Assembly: GCA_032158295.1 (NCBI GenBank)
Contig: CM063249.1
Location: 962,501-1,026,500, forward strand
Source: Pycnopodia helianthoides
Lineage: Eukaryota > Echinodermata > Asteroidea > Forcipulatida > Asteriidae
DNA: 64,000 nucleotides
Direction of reading: 5' to 3'
Position 1 is the first letter of the stretch; every line of letters begins with the position of its first letter. The notes under the pieces were generated by a model. The model was not told where the DNA came from, did not search any database, and saw only the letters and a program-made list of their open reading frames with translations. Made by a program: the position numbers and the translations under genes. This document shows positions 55,801-64,000 of this stretch, in pieces.

Positions 55801-58800
55801 CTTTTGGGAGGTGTGTTGACTCTGAGAAGAGCCAGTGTGGTGTCAACGTTGCTTAGTGCTCTCCTAAACAGTGTCGCTGGACTAAATGCAAGTTACAACA
55901 CTAAGATACCAGGGACCAGTTTAAATTCTCTCCAATGGTGTGGCTAGTTCAGTGTTAACAAGTACACATGGTATTACCGCAAACGAGTATATTGATACTC
56001 ACATGCAATGCCTCAAACCATAACAAGTACAACCTGTTTTTTATATAGAACAGTATGTATGGACCAGCGAAAAAGATGGCGGACAGGTCCTGCTGGCTAG
56101 TCACTGAAAAAGTTGGGGGCAGCCCTAAATTTCTCCTGAAGCTGAGCAGAGTATACCGTTTGACCTGTTCAGATCACAACACCGGCTCTTTCCAGAGCCA
56201 AAACACCTCCCGAGGGAGACTTATGAATGGTTGTACCCACAAGTTTACTACATCATCCTCTTCTCCACACCATGCAGAGCTTCAAACAATGGTAACCTAC
56301 TTGGTAGAGGGTCCATGGATGGCGGTCATCGCTGGTCCGAACGTCCTTTGTAGTGAGTGGTTTAAAAGAGGAGATTTGATGTTAGTCATGATCACTTCGT
56401 ACAACGGAGCACAGACATTCTTTGGCTTTGAGCTGCTAGAGCTTGAAGAGGTCCCCGATGTTGACTGGCTACCCTATTAATTGATAAAGTTAGTTCATAA
56501 TAATTAATCCAGGGATGAGATTGGACTGATGTGAAAATTCCTGAAAAATGGTCCGGGTCACCCTTATTCCAGACCCAGAACCTCACAGCTGTTACAACTC
56601 AGGCAGTTTACAGACTATGTGCTTCACCAGAAATACAAAACTACAGGTTTGGACACAATGTGGACCATTTATTTCTCCCTTTGGCGATTGTTTTGTTTCC
56701 TTCGAAAAAATCTGAAGGCTCGAGAAGGTTTTATAAAAAAAAAAAATTATATAAGGAAAAAGTCCTGAAAAATCACATGCCTGTATATCAAAAAGATGGG
56801 GCGTGGCTCACAGTCGGACTACGTCATACTTACGCAGAAGATTGACCAGGGGGTCTATTTTGAGTCACTAAGTACAAATTGTCAATATATGTTAATAGAA
56901 AGATGGGATGAGTGGTTCGAACCACTAACCACTTTTCCGAAATCCATTCGTTCAAGAACCTCTTCACATCTGAGTAGCATGCTGAGTTGGGTTTTCTTGT
57001 TGGGGTCTGATAGAATGTCCAGAAGGTTGGTCATCTTACTAAGACTCATCTCTCGGCGGTATTCTGTGTGTCCAGGAAATAAGATGAATCAAGTTTAAAG
57101 GTAGGGTCATACATTGCTTATTTAAAGGCAAATTTAAATTTGTGGCATGTCGTGGCTGAGCGGTTTAGTTCACTGAACCCAAGCTCTGGTGTTGTCAGCA
57201 GCAGAGTGTGGGTTCGAATCCCGGTCAAGACACTTGTGCCCTTGAGCAAGGCACTTAATCATAATTGCTTTGTAAACAATGGGAAGGTATAGTGCATTCT
57301 GCTCTACCAGCCAGGCTCCTAGTGGATGATACCCATGCCTACATCCTTATGGACTGTGGAGTGGGTAATCCTGTTTCAGCCCCAGGAGTAGGTGGCAACG
57401 TGCCCCTAGTGACAGTTGATTTGGGTCAACAGCCCAAATCAGTTAATTGTAGCCCTCATCTTGAAGTGGCCATCCGGCCTTGTGATTTAGGCGATATCTC
57501 ATTATAAAAATAATTAAACAAACTATAAAGAAAGATATAATAAAAGTCACATGTGAAAGTTTCAGCTAAACACAATGTCTTCTTGCTGAGAAAGCAGCAA
57601 AAAACTGTCACAGTATTTTCACAAAAAAAGCAAACAATATAATTATTCTTATCACCGCCTTGAGTTTGTTGCCAAGAGACAACATCTCCTCTTTCACTCA
57701 CCATCCTCTTTGCTCGCTTTGGTGATCATCCTCTTCAAGGGTTCAATGAACTTAGAAAGTTGCTTCCATTTTTCGTAATACGCTTGCTGATCATACACCT
57801 GGCCTGGAGCCTGCACCTTGCCTGGGCTGGGTACCGGGCCAACGGATCCCACAGAACCTGGACCTACTGACCCTGGGTTACCTGTGAAGTTAATTTTCCA
57901 GCATAAAAATATATACATTTTTTTTCAAAGGATTATTTTGTTCCAAAACTTGATCTAAACGGTGAGACAGTACCAAGTAGAGCAGGGAAAATTCTTGAAA
58001 AACTAAGAGTTCACATTGGTAAAAGAAAAGTACAGTTCCACTATTACAACTTCTAGAAAGGAGTTGTATGCACAATTGCATTTTTGTGGAAAGATTACTT
58101 CATCCTAATGATCTACTTAGTTGGTATAAAAAAGCACCCTAAATATTTTCCAGGGAAATTTCTGACAACACATTTGTTTAGCCACTTGCACTATAATTCA
58201 TACTTCTTTTCCTTTAAGTACTTTCCACTTTCACTTACTCTTTTGTTTTGTTGTTATGTGGGTTTTTTTCTTGGGGGGGGGGAGGGGGAGTTGTTTTTAT
58301 TTATTTATTTTTTTTTTTTGGGGGGGGGGAAATATGCATTACCTTACAATATTTACAATATAAAGATCACTCGACGTCAGAAGCTCAAAAAGCGCCCCCT
58401 TTGAGGTAAAATGAAGACCTCTCATTGGCCAAGAGTTGTGCGTAGCGTATACACTAATCTATTGTTTGATCTCAGCGATGGCATCTTATGCAAGGGGTCT
58501 AATGGGAGCAGCAGCTGAGTAGCAACCTAGGGCTGAATTTCAAACAACTGCTATGAATTATGCTGCTTAGCAAAATTGGGTTACCAGCCGAAACATCATG
58601 CAATGTAATTGAGTGGTCCTCATTCTAATTTCTACTATGCATGCAAACTGATAAGCACCATTTTCTGCTAAGCTGAAATTAGCAGGAAACCAGTCCTGTG
58701 CCATGTACAATACACAGTGTTTTGGCTGGTAACCCATTTCTGTTAAGCTGGGTTTTCAGTCTCCCGTGCTGAGTGAATTTGTGTGTTTACCTGGTGTGCT

Positions 58801-61800
58801 AAGTGGCCCTCCTGGTGATGGAACACTGGCTGGACCTCGTTGGGAACCAGCAGGTGACGGTAGAGAGCTCTGCTGAGGTGAAGGAGAAGGCTGAAGGTAA
58901 CTTGCTGGTGATGCCATCTGCTGGCTACTGCAATCAATCAGACAAATATACCACAGAGGAGTGATTGACTTGTGTTATTGAGCAAGACTCTAAAATATAA
59001 CTGCTTTGTCCTTTGGAGGGGACATTAAGCTTATGAAAGTGAAGGTGCTTTCCCTGCAGCCTATTGCGCCACAGTGCCTCTGAGATCTAACAACCTTGTC
59101 AAAGACCAGTACCCATATTTTATGTGACCCAACATATCGTACATGAATCAACAAACCTGTCAAAGTTTAAGTTCAATCGGTCATTGGAGTAATGAGAAAA
59201 TAGTGGGGAAAAAAAACCCCCAAAAACATATCTTTGTTTGGGCTGTGCCAATCAGAAGTCATACAGCCCTCTGACTGGATAGGTCAGTTGGTAGAGCACC
59301 GACACGTTATCAAAAGCTTGCAGGCTCAAATCCCGTTCTAGTCAAAGATATTGACAAAATAAGGAAACCAACAACATAAGGCTAAATAGCTCAGTTGGTA
59401 GAGCACCGACACATTATCAAAAGCTTGCAGGTTCAAATCCCGCTCTAGTCAAAGATATTGACAAAATAAGCAGACCACCCACATAAGGCTAGATTAGATA
59501 GCACAGTTGGTAGAGCACCAGCACATTATCAAGAGGTCGCAGGTTCAAGTCCCACTCTGATCAATTTTTCTTTGTTCAACCCAAAACTATCTTACAATTT
59601 CCCAGTGAGTTTCCCTTGCGGTTTATTACTTGATACTAGTCATTTTTTCTTGGTTCACCCTTACCTTTATTTAAAATTTACCCAGTCAGTTTCCTTTGTG
59701 ATTTATTATGTAAGATCTCTATACAAATTCCCAGATTACTATAATACAAAATATATCTCTGGGCTTGACTTGGACAATAGAGATTTAAAACTAAACCAAT
59801 GAAATAGTTGTCCATCAACTTACCCCTGATTTGGTTGTTGGGAAGCTGGTGATGGCTGCTGTGTCATGGACTGTAATTAATATAAAGAAAAGATAAACCT
59901 TTAATGATATTTGTAACAGTCTACAAAGCCAAAATATGGCATTCTACATTTTTTTTAAAGACCTCATAAGGATTGTATCTTTCCTTCACTTGAAGGGTGA
60001 TCAAACAAGATATGACTTGGGCTCCATACACTGCAGAGCTGCTCAAGCACAAAGTTTGCTTACGGCAAATGAAATAAGACAATGATTTATGAGGGTTTTC
60101 AAATCATATTTCCCTAACTTTGACTATTTCAGATGCAAATATTTCCCTGAAGGATAGGAAATGGTATGACCTTTTTGAGCTTTCAGATAAACTTGTTAAC
60201 AATATTTTGTAGAATTATTAATTATCAATATATGAATCACCAAACAATGAACTTCAAACAAATAAACAGTCAAAAGGCTCTGTACATCCTTTTGAGGTAA
60301 ATAAAAGCGAGGCCATGTCCGAATTGGTGGCTACGGCTAAAATGCTGTGTCATTGTGTGTTGAGTATAGGACTCCTTGGCAACACCCTTGGCAACAGCCG
60401 TAGCTGTAGCCACCAATGCGTATACAGCCCTACTTTTAGAGAAATGTCTTTGTGATGCAACACAAAATCGTCTTAAACTGAACAACAATTTCCATCAACC
60501 CAGTACATCATTAAAACAACATTAAACTTCCTCATCTTGCAGCCACCTTTGTCAGAATCCATGTACCACACAAACAATAATGAATAGCTTAACCAACAAG
60601 GCACCAGACTGTATTTCATCCCAGCCTCAGTTTGGTCGCATTGATTTAAACGGGAGAAAAGCAAGATGGCTGCAATATGAAGCAACTGGTCTTAAAACAT
60701 GCAGCATGCAAAGTACAATGATGAATAGAAACAGAAGTGCAATATGCTCGCACAAACGTTGCAAACATTCGCCACCGTTTTGCAAACAATTTCTGGTGGG
60801 ACAAGTTATGCGCCACCAGTGTTGGCGAAGGTTAGCGCAGGTGGCCAACAAATCTATGAAGAGTTTACAGGTGCTTTAAAGATGGCCGTACCCTTTCAAG
60901 ATGACATACAGGTGTTAGTAGAAAATATAATTTTGTCACAAGAGTAGTTAGAATGTATTTTTCTGTAGTTAGTATCATGCAGGAGTTGGGGTTAAACATT
61001 TTTGAGTGTAGGAACAACAGTAGGAACTGTGAAATTTAAAGAGAGACTCTAAGGTAAAATTCAACTTTTGTGATGTACTCCTTTTCCAATAGATAGAGTC
61101 CTTACTAAGCCTCTAACCTCATGCAAACCTGGGTAATTACCTAGGGTTACATTTGCAATGGGGCAATGACCAGCGCTGATCGACAAAAGATTGGCAAGAT
61201 GTTGATTGAATGAAACAAGACAGGGCTGCCTTGCATTTGATATAACTTGGAGAAACGCTTCTTATTCAACCCCGAACCCCCTCTGATCCCACCACCACAA
61301 ACATCCCCTCTAAATATAAAGAAATGAACTAATTAAAAACAGACAAACAAATAAACAAATGATTTCACAAAAATGAAAACAAATCAACTGTTACAACTCA
61401 CAAAAGTGACAAAACTAACTAACATTTGAACACCAACATCTTCAACCAAGGAACATACATTCACTCCTCCACTGACAAATAACAAATGAATTTAAACTCT
61501 TAACCATTTCACGTCGGATGAAGTGTATACACGCAGAACTTTTCAAGACTTTTCATAAATGCCCACAACTTTAGAGCGTCCTTTTTTTTGCTGTCAGTTG
61601 ACCATCTGACATGTTTATTCACCCGGTCATTCCAATGTATAATGTGCACAAGCATGCACCTACCGTGCTATGCTTCATTACCCCTGTACATAGAGGAACA
61701 GAAGGAATTGGAATTCAAGCTCAAAATCTCCATTTTCCAGGGATTATTGTACAATCCCTGTTTCCAGAATGTTGGCCTTTTGTTATACAGACATGGCTTA

Positions 61801-63930
61801 CAAGAATGGACAGGCTGCCTTCATTGTTTAACATTGTATTCAGCTCAATAGGAGGCAAGTCTGAGCATTAGAAGATTCCAGCGTACCATGGCAGATTATC
61901 GGCCTTACAATTCACAATGAACACATACTCTATTTTCTCCAAAGAGAACAGCAAATCCCAGTGCTTACAATGAGAACCTTTAACATCTTTCCATTGTCAA
62001 ATCAGGGTTTCATTGTGACAACAATAATCTCAAAGAAAAATGATTACTCCGGAAGATTTAAAAATTCTGAAAATTAATGTCGCGCAGAGGCATGAATATC
62101 GACGTGAAGTGGTTAATAAATTTCACTAAGACTAATTCATAGGGATAAAGAAAACCTAGACACAGGAGCATGTCCAACTGCTAAGCTGGCTGGTGCTGGT
62201 GTGGTTGAATATGAACCCAGCTTAGCATGTCCAACTGCTAAGCTGGCTGGTGCTAGTGTATTGAATATGAACCCTGTTGGCGAGTACGATCGTTTGGTTT
62301 GGTTGGTTTCTACTGAATCCAGACTCAAGTTCTGGAGGTTAAGTCATCGGGGTGCTAGTTCGAATCCTGGTCATGACACTTGTGTCCTTGAGCAAGATGC
62401 CTTATTACAACTGCTTCTCTTCACCCAGGGGTTTAATGGGTACCTGCGAGTGTAGAGGTTGATGTTGTGTTTGAAAAAGCCTTTGGAGGGTTGTGACAGC
62501 CCAGGCTGTATACTCCCCAGGGAGCTGAGAAGAACTACAGGAGTGTTATTGGCCCAATGACCAGGGCACTAATAGAGAGCGCACTGATGCATTGCTCTAC
62601 AAGAACTAGTCATTATAATGTTCAAGGTTTATCGGCTGGTGCTCAATCCTCATTTGGGTTTAAACTTTTGAAATGGACAGCCAAAACTATTTCTACTATC
62701 CAGTTGGTTAACGAGATGTGTTTTCAATTATACAAATCAGCCCTTTTGCATGTTGGAGTTTGAATAATGTCTGGTACATTGACTTGACTGGTCACTAGTG
62801 AACACTCAAAATGCATTACCCAGACTAAATACAGTGTTGCTAAATCATATGGTTTGGGGCAAGCTTTTGTATAGCAACCTCCAGATGGGCACAGCCTTGT
62901 ACCATTGTGCAAAACACATTCACTTAAAATGCGTTTGGGTGTTTGTCGTCTCTACCATTGACATACAACAAAGCACAGTTGATCATGGTAAGAAAGTATA
63001 ATCAGTCTCAACATGGTGTGATATTATTTCTTGATGAGAAACAAGGTTTTGACCCAATAGGAAACAGTCCGACACAATGTAGATAGCTCAGTTGTAGAGC
63101 GCTGGCTCGTTAATCTTGAAGGTCGTTGGTTCAAATCTTGCTCCAGTCAATTTGTCTTTGTTTAACCCCAAACCTTTAAACTTAACGCAAAAGCTTGCCC
63201 CCAACACATGTGCACAGCAACTGTCTTATCAGCATTAATTTGAAGCGCACTGTGACTACCAGCAATCATTCTACAGATTTTTACAAATCTAGCTTGCAAA
63301 GGTAATATTTAAAAAAATCAACCTCACAATTTTGCTTGCGATAATCAAAAGCAATTGACTGTATTTTTGACCACTGAGCCTTCACCCTATTTCTTGCATC
63401 ACAAATTTCAGTTCTATCTTATTTGACTCCAGTGTTTCCTCAATCCCTGGCCAAAAATAATTTTACAAAATACTCAAAGGGAAAAACACTTTGTTTAACT
63501 TGTTGGCATCACGTAAAAGTGTTTGACACGGCCATCAGAGGTCAAAAATACTGCGAATTTACCAAATTTTTCTTTAGATGAACTAAAACTGCGAGGACTC
63601 CCTTTCTCTAAATTTTTCTTTGAACTGTGAAAAAGACAGGAACTGAGGTTAAATTACAAACAAATGTTTGATAGTTCTGGAAGCAGAAGACGGTAAAACC
63701 TCTCGTACATGCAACAAATTCTTGCATGTGTTGACTTTTATAGTTTGACTCGTAAATCATAGATCATATTCAAGCACTCGCCATGTACTTATTAGCGGTT
63801 GAACTTGCTCCAAAGTTGCAGAAATAAGAAAGAGGTGCATGATCTTTTGAAAGAATCTAGCATGAGTGCGTTTACAGACCTGGGGAGACATCAGGAAATG
63901 TTGGCCACCATAAGGGGAGGTTGGTGGCCC
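52735..63930 (-). CDS. MED15: Mediator complex subunit 15, C-terminal part (gene span, 9 exons, 5' end outside)
   Basis: Tail-module subunit of the nuclear Mediator complex, linking activators to RNA polymerase II. Exons on the minus strand: 63880-63930, 59824-59870, 58791-58927, 57702-57881, 56930-57063, 56301-56473, 55086-55261, 54297-54392, 52735-52877. They total 1137 nt, exactly 379 codons, uninterrupted. Seen: Pro/Ser/Gln-rich linker; YYEKWKQLSKFIEPLKRMI; LSKMTNLLDILSDPNKKTQL; TNIKSPLLNHSLQRTFGPAM with TAIHGP; VPNIIQGEVARLSSKFRVSL with HLICKLG; ALPSVPPISVTVPHSYPSIS; TPFLLSVQRTLLSQLKRMPD to the end. All are colinear with human MED15 (ARC105). The KIX domain and polyglutamine part are upstream, off the right edge. 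The gene is convergent with the TP53I13-like gene. Confidence 0.95.
53955..54110. mobile_element. Inverted-repeat MITE, GGCTACGGCT family, copy 1
   Basis: GGCCGTGTCGGAATTGTGGC and TACGGCTATG on one side, CATAGCCATAGCCGCCAATT on the other. Related to 60300-60425 and 35095-35165. Confidence 0.75.
54297..54392 (-). CDS. MED15: MED15 exon
   Basis: QALPSVPPISVTVPHSYPSI SPHCDTSTQEY. The acceptor is ACAGAG: only use of the second AG (exon end 54392) keeps the frame with both neighbours. Confidence 0.88.
54660..54820. mobile_element. GGGCCC-family MITE fragment
   Basis: CTGCTTAAGCAG palindrome, TTTACAAAATTAGGCCCAGA end; relative of 48230-48512. Confidence 0.6.
55086..55261 (-). CDS. MED15: MED15 exon
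   Basis: YPSSTPPAKQQKIDTEAQTF, VPNIIQGEVARLSSKFRVSL, DVHLICKL. Donor GTACAAG. Confidence 0.93.
56301..56473 (-). CDS. MED15: MED15 exon
   Basis: A serine run, then KPKNVCAPLYEVIMTNIKSP, LLNHSLQRTFGPAMTAIHGP STN. Weak pyrimidine tract before the acceptor TTAATAG. An open frame on the opposite strand here is a shadow. Confidence 0.9.
56930..57063 (-). CDS. MED15: MED15 exon
   Basis: EYRREMSLSKMTNLLDILSD then PNKKTQLSMLLRCEEVLERM. Donor GTTAGT. Confidence 0.92.
57140..57500 (+). mobile_element. tRNA-derived SINE with CACTTGTGCCCTTGAGCAAG tail domain
   Basis: The head GTCGTGGCTGAGCGG with box B GGGTTCGAATCCCGG resembles a type II (Leu/Ser) tRNA. It is followed by the CTTGAGCAAGGCACTTAA block that is common in deuterostome SINEs. 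A related copy is at 62330-62500. Confidence 0.8.
57515..57640. repeat. Dispersed repeat, partial copy
   Basis: Same family as 45980-46190. Confidence 0.7.
57702..57881 (-). CDS. MED15: MED15 exon, conserved helix
   Basis: Gly/Pro-rich start, then QQAYYEKWKQLSKFIEPLKR and MITKASKED, the strongest MED15 signature in the middle of the protein. Confidence 0.93.
58260..58335. repeat. G-run and T-run low complexity
   Basis: Two G-rich tracts with a (TTTA)n/poly-T stretch between them, in a MED15 intron. Confidence 0.85.
58370..58755. repeat. Two adjacent dispersed repeats
   Basis: 58370-58515 matches 26840-27010; 58528-58755 is a GGGCCC-family relative with GCTGCTTAGCAAAATTGGGTT and GCTGGTAACCCATTTC. 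Confidence 0.6.
58791..58927 (-). CDS. MED15: MED15 exon
   Basis: Linker SQQMASPASYLQPSPSPQQS to GPASVPSPGGPLSTP; acceptor GATTGCAG, donor GTAAAC. Confidence 0.85.
59100..59215. repeat. Half of a family B-like element
   Basis: TGTCAAAGACCAGTACCCAT, CAACAAACCTGTCAAAGTTT as in 39365-39480. Confidence 0.6.
59262..59715 (+). mobile_element. Triple tRNA-headed SINE array
   Basis: Three tRNA-like heads (about 59270, 59388 and 59497), each with TAGCTCAGTTGGTAGAGCAC or a close variant and a GGTTCAAATCCC-type box B. The first two are separated by CTAGTCAAAGATATTGACAA; only the last has the full CCCAGTGAGTTTCCCTTGCG tail, with a second tail copy at 59640-59710. Confidence 0.85.
59824..59870 (-). CDS. 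MED15: MED15 exon
   Basis: SMTQQPSPASQQPNQ, Pro/Ser/Gln-rich linker, acceptor AATTACAG, donor GTAAGT. Confidence 0.8.
60300..60425. mobile_element. GGCTACGGCT-family MITE, copy 2
   Basis: CGAATTGGTGGCTACGGCT is inverted to AGCCGTAGCTGTAGCCACCAAT. Confidence 0.85.
60430..61499. other. MED15 intron, no exon seen
   Basis: Contains GCCACC/GGTGGC-rich inverted pieces at 60760-60850, perhaps another small element. No coding exon supported. Confidence 0.45.
61500..62116. mobile_element. TTAA MITE family C, copy 2
   Basis: TTAACCATTTCACGTCGG to CGACGTGAAGTGGTTAA, 617 bp, matching 11439-12057 (inverted) and 51945-52480. Confidence 0.85.
62150..62275. repeat. Direct duplication of about 60 bp
   Basis: CATGTCCAACTGCTAAGCTG and GCTGGTGCT occur twice in a row with small differences. 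Confidence 0.85.
62330..62520 (+). mobile_element. tRNA-derived SINE, LEU/SER-like family
   Basis: GGTGCTAGTTCGAATCCTGG box B followed by CACTTGTGTCCTTGAGCAAG, as at 57190-57260. Confidence 0.75.
63070..63175 (+). mobile_element. tRNA-headed SINE copy
   Basis: GTAGATAGCTCAGTTGTAGA, GGTCGTTGGTTCAAATC, then TTTGTTTAACCC; same family as 2660 and 59262. Confidence 0.75.
63176..63879. other. MED15 intron, no feature recognised
   Basis: AT-rich, without a recognised repeat or exon. Confidence 0.45.
63880..63930 (-). CDS. MED15: MED15 exon (first in window)
   Basis: Acceptor GAACGCAG, donor GTCTGT, 17 codons GPPTSPYGGQHFLMSPQ, phase 0 at both ends. Linker region, so identified by context and phase. 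Confidence 0.7.
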
Positions 63931-64000
63931 CTGCGTTCGGCGGCAAGAAGCATGGAAAGTAATGCAAGATTAGAGTTAGACGATAAAGATCAAGGGCCAA

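Noticed and set aside
56055..56480. 141-aa plus-strand frame
   Set aside because: It overlaps, on the other strand, a MED15 exon (56301-56473) that has precise homology and phase; the plus frame is its shadow.
59388..59560. Possible tRNA genes
   Set aside because: A and B boxes are present, but acceptor stems do not pair well and a shared SINE tail follows; they are SINE heads.

Overview
The window reads as an invertebrate metazoan nuclear genome, most likely an echinoderm and perhaps a sea star. The assignment is an inference from intron-rich genes with GT-AG junctions, AT-rich sequence full of small TTAA-flanked inverted-repeat elements and tRNA-derived SINEs, and deuterostome-like gene content. 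No species is assigned. All genes were assembled by eye from splice sites, reading-frame continuity and remembered family motifs; no database was searched.

Layout. (1) 456-3208, minus: four exons of phosphoserine phosphatase (PSPH); the last exon lies off the left edge. (2) 5942-17690, plus: a seven-exon gene for a small single-pass membrane protein with an extremely cysteine-rich tail, which I do not recognise; its introns hold C-rich minisatellites and a 39-bp tandem array. (3) 19310-25060: an 11-bp satellite, an inverted-repeat element whose ends look like convergent CTCF motifs, and about 4.2 kb of a 53/54-bp satellite organised as alternating A/B dimers. (4) 25653-32945, minus: a nine-exon secreted trypsin-like protease (signal peptide, EGF-like, LDLa, EGF-like, trypsin) with a complete catalytic triad but two one-base frame disruptions. 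(5) 33-43 kb: mostly repeats, with weak candidates for stray exons. (6) 43087-49164, plus: a TP53I13-like DUF3105 gene, recognisable throughout but carrying at least five one-base indels. (7) 52735-63930, minus: the last nine exons of Mediator subunit MED15, fully in frame; the N-terminal KIX and Gln-rich part lies beyond the right edge.

The genes are functionally unrelated (serine synthesis, unknown membrane protein, secreted protease, p53-inducible family, transcription) and do not form a system. The density of small non-autonomous elements is the dominant feature: several families with TTAA at both ends occur two to five times, often within tens of bases of exons. The two points I would follow up first are the unrecognised cysteine-rich membrane protein and the contrast between two genes with one-base indels and three genes with none.
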